64,000 nt of DNA from Pseudomonas graminis (lineage in GTDB: Bacteria; Pseudomonadota; Gammaproteobacteria; Pseudomonadales; Pseudomonadaceae), in contig NZ_SOCR01000011.1 of NCBI RefSeq assembly GCF_004364335.1, positions 1-64,000 on the forward strand, read 5' to 3'. The notes below the pieces were generated by a model. That model ran no database searches. It saw only the letters and a program-made list of their open reading frames with translations, and was not told where the DNA came from. Of this stretch, positions 53,856 to 63,131 are shown piece by piece; position 1 is the first letter of the stretch; every line of letters starts with the position of its first letter. The translations under genes and the position numbers were made by a program.

Positions 53856-54893
53856 TTATTGCCCTAGCTTCAGGCGAGCAGTTTCGCCACTGGTGAAAGG
53901 TGCCACATCAACCGGCTGACCGTTGTAACTGACCTGCGCGCCGCGAGCGTAGCCCAGGCGCAACGTCAGCGGCGGCTTGCCATTGACATCGAGGCTGTCG
54001 CCTTTTTTCTTGAGGCCGCTCATTAGCACCTTGCCGCTGCCATCGGTGACCTGGGTCCAGCAATCGTTGACAAACTGAACCTGCACGCGGCCGGCACCTG
54101 CCGGTACGGGTGCGGCGTCGGCCGTTGCGCTCGGCGCGGTGTTGACGGGTGCGGTGGTCGCAGGCGTCGGCGCCACGGTGGTGACCGGCGCGGTGGGCGT
54201 CGACGCGGTATGCGCAGGCGTCACCGGTGCGGTGGTGGATGTGCTGTGGGGAACAACAGCGCCCGCAACGGTGCCCGTGCTGCCGGGTGCACTGCTGGAT
54301 GAAGCGGGAGCTTCAGGCGCGGACGCAGGCTCGGCGTTGTTCAACGGCAGCGTGGTCTGGCCTTGAGCGACCGCTTGATCTTCCGGCTCGTCGAGCGGAT
54401 GGATCTGGGTGGTGCCGTCGGCGCTTTCGACTTCGACGTGCTCCATGCCCAGATTGGTCGGTTCCTTGCCGCGCAGCGTGGCCTGATCCTGCCACCACAC
54501 GAAGCCGCCCCCGATCAATGCGATCAGCAGCAACAGGCTGACGATGCGCAGAATGTTGTGAGACAGGCGTACCGGTTCTTCGATTCGGCCCAGCGCATGA
54601 ACGCTGCTGCCCTTGCCGTCGGTGCCGGTGTACTGATCGAACGCACTGACCAATGCAGCTTGATCAAGGTCCAGCAGCTTGGCGTAGGCACGGACATAGC
54701 CGCGGGCAAAGGTGTGACCGGGGAGCTTGTCAAAATCGCCTGCTTCCAGATGAGTCAGGGACGTCACAGTGAGGTTCAGCCTCAACGCCACATCTGGCAG
54801 CGACCAGTTCTTGCTTTCGCGGGCCTGTCGCAATGTTTCGCCTGGGTTTGTGCGAGTGGCTGCTACAACTTCGGGATGCGCCGCTTTCATCAT
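53856..54893 (-). CDS. rodZ: Cytoskeleton protein RodZ
   Basis: RodZ links MreB to the membrane for rod shape. The 345-residue product has a cytoplasmic HTH domain (TLRQARESKNWSLPDVALRL, about 18-85), a single membrane helix (about 115-135, ILRIVSLLLLIALIGGGFVW), a long Pro/Thr/Ala-rich periplasmic linker (about 195-265) and a C-terminal DUF4115 domain (about 270-345). It overlaps pilW by 4 bp (ATGA). Confidence 0.95.
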   Translation of the reverse strand: MMKAAHPEVVAATRTNPGETLRQARESKNWSLPDVALRLNLTVTSLTHLEAGDFDKLPGHTFARGYVRAYAKLLDLDQAALVSAFDQYTGTDGKGSSVHALGRIEEPVRLSHNILRIVSLLLLIALIGGGFVWWQDQATLRGKEPTNLGMEHVEVESADGTTQIHPLDEPEDQAVAQGQTTLPLNNAEPASAPEAPASSSSAPGSTGTVAGAVVPHSTSTTAPVTPAHTASTPTAPVTTVAPTPATTAPVNTAPSATADAAPVPAGAGRVQVQFVNDCWTQVTDGSGKVLMSGLKKKGDSLDVNGKPPLTLRLGYARGAQVSYNGQPVDVAPFTSGETARLKLGQ

Positions 54894-55648
54894 TGCTCCG
54901 ACAGGTATTGCTGATATTCCGGCGTACCGGGATAGAGTCTTTTTAGAAGCAGCCCGTAACTGGCTGCCTTGTTGCGATCATCAAACACCTTCGCCAGCCG
55001 CGTGCCGAGCAACAGGCTCCGCGCATTCTGCTCGCTTAACTGGCTGAAACGCTCGTAGTAATCGCGCGCCGGTACATAATGCCTGTCTTCGTACGACAAC
55101 TCAGCCATTTCCAGCAACGCACGTGGCTGCTGACGATCGAGGCGCAGCGCTTTGTCGAAATGCTCACGGGCGGTGTCGCGATTGCCGAGCATCACAGCCG
55201 TCATGCCGAGGTTCTCGAACACTCGGGCGCGCTCGGCGTAGAGGTTATCCTCGGCGGCCTGCTCGAAGCGCTCGTAAGCTTCCTTGTAACGCTTCTGCTG
55301 GTAGAGAAAGCTGCCGTAATTGTTGAGGATCCGCGCGTCTTTGGAACGTGCCGACAACGCTTTTTCGTAATACTGGTTCGCCAGCTCAGGCTCCATCTCG
55401 GCCTGAAACACCAAGGCCAGCGCGGCATTGGCGTCCGCATCGGAGCCGTTCAGCTCGAGTGCCTTTTTCAGAGGCGCCTTTGCACGCTCCATCTGGCCTT
55501 GCTGAAGATAACCCAACCCCAATTGCACGTAAGCCTGACGAGCTTCCTCACGCCCCTTGCTGGTACTCAGCGGATCGACGTTGCCGGTGGACACACAACC
55601 GACCAGCAGCGTGGCAAAACAGAGCAGCAGCGCAGCGCGCAGGGACAT
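54890..55648 (-). CDS. pilW: Type IV pilus biogenesis/stability lipoprotein PilW (PilF)
   Basis: The ATG at 55648 (GAGAGGAT upstream) gives 252 residues with lipobox LVGC (Cys18). Then come TPR repeats (AYVQLGLGYLQQGQMERAKA, NNYGSFLYQQKRYKEAYERF). In P. aeruginosa this protein (PilF) localises the PilQ secretin to the outer membrane. It starts about 26 bp after rlmN and its end overlaps rodZ. Confidence 0.93.
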   Translation of the reverse strand: MSLRAALLLCFATLLVGCVSTGNVDPLSTSKGREEARQAYVQLGLGYLQQGQMERAKAPLKKALELNGSDADANAALALVFQAEMEPELANQYYEKALSARSKDARILNNYGSFLYQQKRYKEAYERFEQAAEDNLYAERARVFENLGMTAVMLGNRDTAREHFDKALRLDRQQPRALLEMAELSYEDRHYVPARDYYERFSQLSEQNARSLLLGTRLAKVFDDRNKAASYGLLLKRLYPGTPEYQQYLSEQ

Positions 55649-55674
55649 AGAGATCCTCTCAGTCAAGTTCGCAT

Positions 55675-56823
55675 TCAATTGCGAGCGGAAGCGACCTGCA
55701 CCACGTCGGCATCGGCACTCAGCTCCCGAACAGCGATATAGCGCTCGCTGCGACGGGTGCGGTCCATTACCTGCCCGACCAACTGGCCGCAGGCAGCATC
55801 GATGTCCTCACCGCGCGTGGTCCGCACGGTGACGTTAAAGCCGGCTTGATGCAGCAGATCCTGGAAGCGACGGATCGCGTTGTTGCTCGGGCGTTCATAG
55901 CCCGAATGCGGAAACGGATTGAACGGGATCAGGTTGACCTTGCACGGCGTGTCCTTGAGCAGCTCGATCATCTCGATGGCGTGCTCAGGCTTGTCGTTGA
56001 TGTCCTTGAGCAGCGTGTACTCGATCGTCAACACGCGCTTCTCGCCCAACGCAGACATGTAGTTGCGGCAGGACTCGAGGAGCATCTTCAGGGGGTACTT
56101 TTTGTTGATCGGCACCAGCTGGTTGCGCAGCGCGTCATTGGGCGCGTGCAGCGAAAGGGCCAGCGAAACGTCGATGTGCTTGGACAGCTCATCGATCATC
56201 GGCACCACGCCGGAGGTGGACAGCGTCACCCGGCGCTTGGAAATGCCATACCCCAGGTCATCCATCATCAGATGCATGGCGGAAACGACATTGTCGAAGT
56301 TCAGCAATGGCTCGCCCATGCCCATCATCACCACGTTGGTAATGGCACGGTCGACGGTAGCCGGGACACTGCCGAAAGATTTGTTGGCAATCCACACCTG
56401 ACCGATGACTTCGGCGGCGGTGAGGTTGCTGTTGAAGCCTTGTTTGCCGGTGGAGCAGAAACTGCAATCCAGCGCACAGCCCGCCTGGGACGAGACACAC
56501 AGCGTGCCGCGCTTGCCTTGCGGAATGTAAACGGTCTCGACGCAGCTGCCGGACTCGACACGGACGACCCACTTGCGGGTACCGTCGGTGGAGATGTCCT
56601 CGCTGACGACTTCAGGACCCCGAATCTCGGCACGGCTCTGCAGCTTTTCGCGCAGGGCCTTGCCGACGTTCGTCATGGCGTCGAAGTTATCGACGCCAAA
56701 GTGGTGAATCCACTTCATGACCTGACCGGCACGGAAGCGTTTCTCCCCGATAGACTCGAAGAATTTTTCCATTTCCAGCCGGGTCAGACCCAACAGGTTG
56801 ATTTTGCCAGTTGATTCAGTCAT
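55675..56823 (-). CDS. rlmN: Dual-specificity 23S rRNA/tRNA methyltransferase RlmN
   Basis: RlmN methylates C2 of A2503 in 23S rRNA and A37 of some tRNAs. The 382-residue radical SAM enzyme has the CxxxCxxC motif in CALDCSFCSTGKQGFNSNL, the GMGEPLLNFDNV motif, and the C-terminal Cys used in the methylation chemistry (DIDAACGQL). It lies between ndk and pilW. Confidence 0.98.
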   Translation of the reverse strand: MTESTGKINLLGLTRLEMEKFFESIGEKRFRAGQVMKWIHHFGVDNFDAMTNVGKALREKLQSRAEIRGPEVVSEDISTDGTRKWVVRVESGSCVETVYIPQGKRGTLCVSSQAGCALDCSFCSTGKQGFNSNLTAAEVIGQVWIANKSFGSVPATVDRAITNVVMMGMGEPLLNFDNVVSAMHLMMDDLGYGISKRRVTLSTSGVVPMIDELSKHIDVSLALSLHAPNDALRNQLVPINKKYPLKMLLESCRNYMSALGEKRVLTIEYTLLKDINDKPEHAIEMIELLKDTPCKVNLIPFNPFPHSGYERPSNNAIRRFQDLLHQAGFNVTVRTTRGEDIDAACGQLVGQVMDRTRRSERYIAVRELSADADVVQVASARN

Positions 56824-56850
56824 GGATTCACCCTCACTCGCAGCAATAGC

Positions 56851-57276
56851 TTAGCGAGTGGTTACCTCGGTAGCAGCGAAGAAGTACGAGATTTCACGAG
56901 CAGCAGCGGCTTCGGAATCGGAACCGTGAACAGCGTTGGCGTCGATGGAATCAGCGAAGTCAGCACGGATGGTGCCGGCAGCGGCTTCTTTAGGGTTGGT
57001 AGCGCCCATCAGCTCGCGGTTCAGAGCGATAGCGTTTTCGCCTTCCAGAACCTGAACAACAACCGGGCCGGAGATCATGAATGCAACCAGATCACCGAAG
57101 AAACCACGGGCGCTGTGCTCAGCGTAGAAACCTTCTGCTTCGGCTTTGGACAGTTGCTTCAGTTTCGAAGCGACAACGCGCAGACCGGCTTTTTCGAAAC
57201 GGGTGGTGATCTCGCCGATGACGTTTTTGGCAACAGCATCAGGCTTGATGATCGAGAAAGTACGTTGAACAGCCAT
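56851..57276 (-). CDS. ndk: Nucleoside diphosphate kinase
   Basis: Ndk balances nucleoside triphosphates by phosphate transfer through a His intermediate. The 141-residue product has FSIIKPDAVAKNVIGEI at the start and the phosphorylated histidine in NAVHGSDSEAAAAREI. Full length, with AGTTAC-type leader and no overlap with iscX, which ends 91 bp upstream. Confidence 0.98.
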   Translation of the reverse strand: MAVQRTFSIIKPDAVAKNVIGEITTRFEKAGLRVVASKLKQLSKAEAEGFYAEHSARGFFGDLVAFMISGPVVVQVLEGENAIALNRELMGATNPKEAAAGTIRADFADSIDANAVHGSDSEAAAAREISYFFAATEVTTR

Positions 57277-57366
57277 GGTGTAACTCCAGAAGCAGTGATT
57301 ATTGCGAAAAATTAAACCCGCGAATTATACGCGGGTTTGATGTTATTGCCTAACGTGCAAATCTGA

Positions 57367-57567
57367 TCAGTCGATTTCGTCGGCCCAGAGCGTCTGGACC
57401 GCCTCGAGCACTTTCTCGCCGACGCGGCCAGAGGTGTCGTCGAAATCCGGCAGTTGCTTGATCATCAGTTGCAGCTTGGTGAACCCTACTGAATAAGGGT
57501 CAACGCCGGGATGGGTCTCGGCGAGTTCTTCAGCGATGCGTTGTACGTCATTCCAACCGTAACTCAT
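57367..57567 (-). CDS. iscX: Fe-S cluster assembly protein IscX
   Basis: The 66-residue acidic protein (MSYGWNDVQRIAEELAETHP) is the family's normal length. It binds IscS and iron and regulates ISC cluster assembly. It starts 13 bp after fdx as the last gene of the isc operon. Confidence 0.96.
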   Translation of the reverse strand: MSYGWNDVQRIAEELAETHPGVDPYSVGFTKLQLMIKQLPDFDDTSGRVGEKVLEAVQTLWADEID

Positions 57568-57580
57568 GACAGCTTCTCGA

Positions 57581-57922
57581 TCAGTGCGGCGCTTCGGCAG
57601 CGTGGTTAAGCGAATATTTCGGGATCTCGACGATGAGGTCTTCCGTGCCGACCTTGGCCTGGCACGCCAGGCGGGACTGCGCTTCCAGACCCCACGCACG
57701 ATCAAGATAGTCCTCTTCCAGCTCGTCCGCTTCTTCGAGGGAGTTGAACCCCTTGCGAATGATGCAATGGCAGGTGGTGCAGGCGCAGACGCCACCGCAT
57801 GCGCTTTCTATCTCGATGTGGTGATCGTGGGCGAGTTCCAGAATCGACTTGCCGACTTCGGCCTCGACAACCATCCCCTCCGGGCAATGCTCGGCGTGTG
57901 GCAGAAATGTAACCTGCGGCAT
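57581..57922 (-). CDS. fdx: ISC-system 2Fe-2S ferredoxin
   Basis: The 113-residue adrenodoxin-type ferredoxin supplies electrons for cluster assembly on IscU. Cysteines ESACGGVCACTTCHCI plus a later one (ACQAKVG) are the four ligands with one extra. It starts 3 bp after hscA and is followed by iscX. Confidence 0.97.
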   Translation of the reverse strand: MPQVTFLPHAEHCPEGMVVEAEVGKSILELAHDHHIEIESACGGVCACTTCHCIIRKGFNSLEEADELEEDYLDRAWGLEAQSRLACQAKVGTEDLIVEIPKYSLNHAAEAPH

Positions 57923-57925
57923 CAG

Positions 57926-59788
57926 TTATTCCTCAATCTCATTCAGGTTGCGCCCTGACAGCGCGGCTTTCACCGTCGAGTCCAGGCGGCGGGCGGCGAA
58001 CGCATCAGTCACCTGCGACAGACGCTTGGTCTGCAACTCGATGGCCGGACCGTCATCGCCCTTCATCAATTCACGAAGTTCTTCCATCTGCATGTCGATG
58101 ACCATGCGCTCTTCGGCATCGAGCAAGCGCTCGCCGTCGGCCTGCAACGCACCTTCGACGGCTTCGAGCAAACGCTGGGCGTCGACCTGCTGTTCACGCA
58201 GCGCACGAGCCACCATGTCATCGCTGGCGTACTGGAACGAATCCTTGAGCATGCGGGTGATTTCACCGTCAGTCAGGCCATACGAAGGCTTCACCTGAAT
58301 GCTCGATTCAACGCCCGACGCCAGCTCGCGTGCGGACACGCTGAGCAGGCCATCGGCGTCGACCTGGAAGGTCACGCGAATTTTCGCAGCGCCGGCGACC
58401 ATCGCAGGAATGCCGCGCAGGTCGAAACGCGCCAATGAACGGCAGTCGCTGATCAATTCACGCTCGCCTTGCAGCACGTGGATCATCATGGCCGACTGGC
58501 CGTCTTTGTAAGTGGTGAATTCCTGGGCGCGGGCCACCGGGATCGTGGTGTTGCGCGGAATGACCTTCTCCATCAAGCCGCCCATGGTCTCCAGCCCCAG
58601 GGACAACGGGATCACGTCGAGCAGCAACAGCTCGCCGCCGTCGCGCTTGTTGCCTGCCAGGGTATCGGCCTGGATCGCAGCGCCGATGGCGACTACCTGA
58701 TCCGGGTCGATCTCGGTCAACGGTTGACGGCCGAACAGTTCGGCCACCGCTTCGCGAACTCGCGGGACACGGGTGGAACCGCCCACCATGACCACGGCTT
58801 CGACTTCAGCCAGCTCGATGCCGCAATCACGAACGGCACGACGGCAGGCTTTAAGACTGCGGGCGATCATCGGCTCGACAAGGGCATCGAATGCGGCGCG
58901 GGTCAGTACGCCCTGCCAGTCGCCATGGACGACCTCTACCGAATCGGCGTCAGTCAGAGATTCTTTCGCCGAGCACGCCGTCTGCATCAGGCGGCGCTGG
59001 GCGGCCGGATCGAGATCGTCGGACAGACCGGCCTCAGCAATGATCCACGTCGCGATGGCATGGTCGAAATCATCGCCGCCCAGCGCGCTGTCGCCGCCAG
59101 TGGCCATGACTTCAAACACACCGCCGGTCAGGCGCAGAATCGAGATATCAAACGTGCCGCCGCCCAGATCGTAAATGGCGACCACGCCTTCTGCGTTCTG
59201 ATCCAGCCCATACGCCACGGCAGCTGCCGTGGGTTCGTTCAGCAGACGAAGGACCGTCAGGCCCGCCAGCTTCGCGGCGTCTTTAGTGGCCTGACGCTGG
59301 GCATCATCGAAATAAGCGGGAACGGTGATGACCGCACCAACCAACTCACCACCCAGAGTATCTTCAGCGCGCTGGCGCAGCACCTTGAGAATGTCGGCCG
59401 ACACTTCTACCGGACTCTTGGGACCCTGAACGGTTTCAATGAACGGCATGTGGGACTCGCCACCTGTGAAGCGGTAAGGCAATTGCCCACCCAAATGCTT
59501 CACATCGGAAATCCCGCGACCCATGAGGCGCTTGACGGAAATGATGGTATTCAGCGGGTCAGTCGCGGCAGCGTCCTTGGCAGGCTGGCCGACTTCGACG
59601 CGATCGGCGTGGTAGCGAACGGCAGACGGCAGGATGACCTGGCCGTGTGCATCGGGAAGCGGCTCGCTGATGCCACTGCGCAGGGCAGCCACCAACGAAT
59701 TGGTAGTGCCGAGGTCAATCCCGACAGCCAGGCGACGTTGATGAGGTTTTGGAGCTTGGCCGGGTTCGGCGATCTGCAGTAGAGCCAT
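57926..59788 (-). CDS. hscA: Fe-S protein assembly chaperone HscA
   Basis: HscA is the Hsp70-type chaperone that, with HscB, transfers clusters from IscU. The 620-residue product has the ATPase domain (VGIDLGTTNSLVAAL, IYDLGGGTFDISILRL, VMVGGSTRVPRVREAV) and a substrate-binding domain. It begins about 48 bp after hscB. Confidence 0.98.
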   Translation of the reverse strand: MALLQIAEPGQAPKPHQRRLAVGIDLGTTNSLVAALRSGISEPLPDAHGQVILPSAVRYHADRVEVGQPAKDAAATDPLNTIISVKRLMGRGISDVKHLGGQLPYRFTGGESHMPFIETVQGPKSPVEVSADILKVLRQRAEDTLGGELVGAVITVPAYFDDAQRQATKDAAKLAGLTVLRLLNEPTAAAVAYGLDQNAEGVVAIYDLGGGTFDISILRLTGGVFEVMATGGDSALGGDDFDHAIATWIIAEAGLSDDLDPAAQRRLMQTACSAKESLTDADSVEVVHGDWQGVLTRAAFDALVEPMIARSLKACRRAVRDCGIELAEVEAVVMVGGSTRVPRVREAVAELFGRQPLTEIDPDQVVAIGAAIQADTLAGNKRDGGELLLLDVIPLSLGLETMGGLMEKVIPRNTTIPVARAQEFTTYKDGQSAMMIHVLQGERELISDCRSLARFDLRGIPAMVAGAAKIRVTFQVDADGLLSVSARELASGVESSIQVKPSYGLTDGEITRMLKDSFQYASDDMVARALREQQVDAQRLLEAVEGALQADGERLLDAEERMVIDMQMEELRELMKGDDGPAIELQTKRLSQVTDAFAARRLDSTVKAALSGRNLNEIEE

Positions 59789-59836
59789 TGCTTTTCTGAT
59801 ATCACTGGCGAGCCGCCCCAGAAGGACGGCGCGGGG

Positions 59837-60355
59837 TTAATCGTCGAGGCGCTCTTCGAGCTGGCGCACTTCGTAGGAGAGCTTGTCGAGGAACTGCATG
59901 CGGCGCATCAGCCTTTCAGCCTGCTCACGCTGTGCAGCATCGTCCCAACAGGCCGCGAAGCTTTCGTTCAGTTCTTCCTGGGCAGCCTTCAGCCGGCGCT
60001 TGAATACCGCGACACCTGCCAGATCGGCTTCGTCCTGCAGATCTTCGAGTTCTTCGCGCCACTGCATCTGCTGCATCAGAAACTCGGGATCCTGCACGGT
60101 GACTTCCAGCGGCACTTCACCCTTAAGCGCCAACAGGTAACGCGCCCTTTTGGGTGCGTTCTTCAACGTTTGGTAGGCGTCGTTCAGCGTGGCGGAGCGC
60201 TCCAGCGCAACCCGTTGCTCAGCCTCAGGGGCGTCGGCAAAACGGTCGGGGTGCACGCTCCGGGCAAGCTCGCGGTAACGCGTCGCCAGCAGGTCGAGAT
60301 CCAGATTGAAGCCCGGCTGCAGGTCGAATAAAGCGAAGTGACAAGGAGTACCCAC
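59837..60355 (-). CDS. hscB: Fe-S protein assembly co-chaperone HscB
   Basis: HscB is the J-domain co-chaperone of HscA. The start is the GTG at 60355 (GAGGC 6 nt upstream; then GTPCHFALFDLQPGFNLD), giving 172 residues. The HPD motif is in SVHPDRFADA, and the C-terminal coiled coil binds IscU. An upstream start would overlap iscA in an unconserved way. Confidence 0.95.
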   Translation of the reverse strand: MGTPCHFALFDLQPGFNLDLDLLATRYRELARSVHPDRFADAPEAEQRVALERSATLNDAYQTLKNAPKRARYLLALKGEVPLEVTVQDPEFLMQQMQWREELEDLQDEADLAGVAVFKRRLKAAQEELNESFAACWDDAAQREQAERLMRRMQFLDKLSYEVRQLEERLDD

Positions 60356-60363
60356 AATAAGCC

Positions 60364-60687
60364 TCAGACGTTGAAGCTTTCGCCGCAGCCACATTCACCG
60401 CGCGAGTTGGGATTGTTGAACTTGAAGCCTTCGTTCAACCCTTCCTTGACGAAATCGAGCTCGGTGCCGTCGAGATAAACCAGGCTCTTGGGATCGATGA
60501 TCACCTTGACGCCGTGATACTCGAACACCGTGTCTTCGCTTTCCGGCTCATCGACAAACTCGAGCACGTAAGCAAGGCCTGAACAACCGGTCGTGCGAAC
60601 GCCCAGACGAATGCCGTCACCCTTGCCGCGCCCATCGAGGGAGCGGCGTACATGGTTGGCGGCCGCTTCGGTCATGCTGATAGCCAT
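60364..60687 (-). CDS. iscA: Iron-sulfur cluster assembly protein IscA
   Basis: The 107-residue A-type carrier has Cys in GCSGLAYVLEF and the C-terminal pair in GECGCGESF. It starts 51 bp after iscU and ends 8 bp before hscB. Confidence 0.97.
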   Translation of the reverse strand: MAISMTEAAANHVRRSLDGRGKGDGIRLGVRTTGCSGLAYVLEFVDEPESEDTVFEYHGVKVIIDPKSLVYLDGTELDFVKEGLNEGFKFNNPNSRGECGCGESFNV

Positions 60688-60738
60688 CGGAACTCCTTAC
60701 CTCACGCAAGTTACTTAACGCAGCGGAACAGGCTCTGC

Positions 60739-61125
60739 TTAGAGCAGGCCTTTCTTCTGCTTGTAGTCGCGAACGGCCGCCTTGATGGCGTCTTCAGCGA
60801 GCACGGAGCAGTGGATCTTCACTGGCGGCAGGGCCAGTTCTTCAGCCAGCTGAGTGTTCTTGATGGTCTCTGCTTCATCCAGAGTCTTGCCCTTCATCCA
60901 CTCAGTGGCCAGGGAGCTCGACGCGATGGCAGAACCGCAACCGTAGGTTTTGAACTTGGCGTCTTCGATGATGCCTTGCTCGTTAACCTTGATCTGCAGA
61001 CGCATGACGTCGCCGCAAGCCGGCGCGCCGACCATGCCGGTGCCGACATCAGGATCTTCCGCGTTCATCTTGCCGACGTTGCGTGGATTCTCGTAGTGGT
61101 CAATGACCTTTTCGCTGTAAGCCAT
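60739..61125 (-). CDS. iscU: Fe-S cluster scaffold IscU
   Basis: The scaffold on which clusters form. From ATG 61125 it has 128 residues; cluster cysteines lie in GAPACGDVMRL, YGCGSAIASSS and HCSVLAEDA, and LPPVK is the HscA-binding motif. It follows iscS by 88 bp. Confidence 0.98.
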   Translation of the reverse strand: MAYSEKVIDHYENPRNVGKMNAEDPDVGTGMVGAPACGDVMRLQIKVNEQGIIEDAKFKTYGCGSAIASSSLATEWMKGKTLDEAETIKNTQLAEELALPPVKIHCSVLAEDAIKAAVRDYKQKKGLL

Positions 61126-61213
61126 GGTGCAATTCCTCATCAGTTACAACACGTCGCTCTCGCGGCACTCGGAAAATCTGTTTTCAAAGTGCCGCAGGTG
61201 TGGCGACTTTGAA

Positions 61214-62428
61214 TTAATGCGCCGCCCACTCGATTTTGGAGATGTCGACGCCGTCCTGGAACATGTCCCACAGCGGCGACAAGGCGCGCAACTTGGTGAC
61301 CGCCTCGCAGACTTTCTGCGCGGCGTAGTCGATCTCTTCTTCAGTGGTGAAGCGACCGAAGGTGAAACGGATCGAGCTGTGTGCCAGCTCGTCGTTACGG
61401 CCCAGGGCGCGCAGCACGTAAGACGGCTCCAGCGAAGCCGAGGTGCACGCGGAGCCGGACGATACCGCCAGATCCTTGAGCGCCATGATCAGCGACTCGC
61501 CTTCTACATAGTTGAAGCTCAGGTTGAGGTTGTGCGGTACGCGGGCAGTCATGCTGCCATTGACGTACAGTTCTTCCAGATGCGCAACCTGCTGATAGAA
61601 GCGATCGCTCAAGGCTTTGATGCGAACGTTCTCGGCTGCCATGTCTTCTTTGGCAACACGGAACGCCTCGCCCATCCCGACAATCTGGTGCGTCGCCAGC
61701 GTACCGGAACGCATGCCGCGCTCGTGACCGCCGCCGTGCATTTCAGCTTCAATGCGAACGCGCGGCTTGCGGCTGACCCAGAGTGCGCCAATCCCTTTAG
61801 GACCGTAGGTCTTGTGGGCCGAGAACGACATCAAATCAACTTTGAGGTTGGCCAGGTCGATTTCAACCTTGCCGGTGGCTTGCGCTGCGTCGACGTGGAA
61901 AAGCACGCCGCGGGACCGGGTCATCTCGCCAATGGCAGCGATGTCGTTGACCGTACCGATCTCGTTGTTGACGTGCATGATCGAGACCAGGACGGTGTCG
62001 TCGCGCATGACCGCTTCGATCATGGCCGGAGTGATCAGGCCATCTTCGGTCGGTTCGAGGTAGGTGACTTCAAAGCCTTCACGCTCAAGCTGACGCATGG
62101 TGTCGAGCACGGCTTTGTGTTCGATTTTGCTGGTGATCAGGTGCTTGCCTTTGGAGGCATAGAAATGCGCAGCGCCTTTGATCGCAAGGTTGTTGGACTC
62201 AGTAGCACCGGAGGTCCAGACGATTTCGCGCGGATCGGCGTTGACCAGATCGGCGACCTGACGACGCGCGTTCTCGACCGCCTCTTCAGCCTTCCAGCCA
62301 AAGACGTGGGAGCGCGACGCCGGGTTACCGAAGTTACCATCCACCAGCAAGCAATCGCTCATTTTCTGCGCAACACGCGGATCGACCGGGGTCGTTGCGG
62401 AATAATCGAGGTAAATTGGCAATCTCAT
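61214..62428 (-). CDS. iscS: Cysteine desulfurase IscS
   Basis: IscS takes sulfur from cysteine for clusters and tRNA thiolation. From ATG 62428 it has 404 residues. PLP lysine in SFSAHKTYGPKGIGAL, sulfur-carrying Cys in SGSACTSASLEPSYVLRA, and the C-terminal region that binds IscU (FTEE-type, KLRALSPLWDMF) are all seen. It starts about 45 bp after iscR. Confidence 0.98.
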   Translation of the reverse strand: MRLPIYLDYSATTPVDPRVAQKMSDCLLVDGNFGNPASRSHVFGWKAEEAVENARRQVADLVNADPREIVWTSGATESNNLAIKGAAHFYASKGKHLITSKIEHKAVLDTMRQLEREGFEVTYLEPTEDGLITPAMIEAVMRDDTVLVSIMHVNNEIGTVNDIAAIGEMTRSRGVLFHVDAAQATGKVEIDLANLKVDLMSFSAHKTYGPKGIGALWVSRKPRVRIEAEMHGGGHERGMRSGTLATHQIVGMGEAFRVAKEDMAAENVRIKALSDRFYQQVAHLEELYVNGSMTARVPHNLNLSFNYVEGESLIMALKDLAVSSGSACTSASLEPSYVLRALGRNDELAHSSIRFTFGRFTTEEEIDYAAQKVCEAVTKLRALSPLWDMFQDGVDISKIEWAAH

Positions 62429-62472
62429 TGAATATCTCCTATCGGGCAGGCGCGCCGCGCGTTCATCTGCGT

Positions 62473-62964
62473 TCACTCAACGGCGGATGTTTCAATCTTG
62501 TCCAGTATCTGGGTCTTGCTACCGCAACGGCGCAGATCCTGACGTTGGGCGACTTCTTGCACTTCACGGCGAGTGACGAGGTCGGCCAGGCTGATACCGC
62601 TTAGAAATTCGTGAATCTGCTGGCTGAGGTCGCACCACAAGTGGTGGGTCAGACAGGTGTCGCCAGCATGGCAATCACCGAGCCCCCGGCAACGCGTCGC
62701 ATCAACCGATTCGTTGACGGCGTCGATCACCTGCGCAACCTGAATGCCCTGCATGTCACGGGACAACTGATAACCACCGCCGGGACCGCGTACGCTGGAA
62801 ACCAGATTGCCGCGGCGCAGCTTGGCGAACAGTTGCTCGAGGTAGGAAAGGGAAATCCCTTGCCGCTCGGAGATATCGGCCAGGGACACTGGCCCATGCT
62901 GCGCATGCAATGCCAGGTCGAGCATGGCAGTGACAGCGTATCGGCCTTTTGTAGTCAGTCGCAT
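62473..62964 (-). CDS. iscR: Fe-S cluster-responsive regulator IscR
   Basis: IscR is the Rrf2-family repressor of the isc operon, holding a 2Fe-2S cluster. The 163-residue product has an N-terminal winged helix (MRLTTKGRYAVTAMLDLALH) and cluster ligands Cys92, Cys98, Cys104 and His107 in RCRGLGDCHAGDTCLTHHLW. It heads the operon iscR-S-U-A-hscB-hscA-fdx-iscX and has its own operator just upstream. Confidence 0.98.
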   Translation of the reverse strand: MRLTTKGRYAVTAMLDLALHAQHGPVSLADISERQGISLSYLEQLFAKLRRGNLVSSVRGPGGGYQLSRDMQGIQVAQVIDAVNESVDATRCRGLGDCHAGDTCLTHHLWCDLSQQIHEFLSGISLADLVTRREVQEVAQRQDLRRCGSKTQILDKIETSAVE

Positions 62965-62996
62965 GACGTTTACCGCGGAGGTTCGGAATGAGGGCG

Positions 62997-63029
62997 AGTA
63001 TGCTATTCCCGAGTATTTAAGTCAACTAT
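62997..63029 (-). promoter_or_regulatory. isc promoter with IscR type 1 operator
   Basis: On the minus strand TTGACT (-35, 63020-63025), a 17-bp spacer and CATACT (-10, 62997-63002) form a promoter. It is overlapped by a 25-bp site (63005-63029) reading ATAGTTGACTTAAATACTCG then GGAAT, a good match to the E. coli type 1 IscR consensus. A weaker similar half-site (CCGACT) follows upstream near 63045-63052. Overlap fits repression by cluster-loaded IscR. Confidence 0.75.
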
Positions 63030-63131
63030 AAGACCTAGTGAAGTAGTCGGGATTACCCGCAAAAGCGCGGCCGCATCATAGCAAAACACGCCATGGATTG
63101 GCACTTGTGCCGTCTGCAGGCGCGCGCTGTT

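Noticed and set aside
58469..59782. Plus-strand frame opposite hscA
   Set aside because: Antisense shadow; no ribosome binding site or family match.
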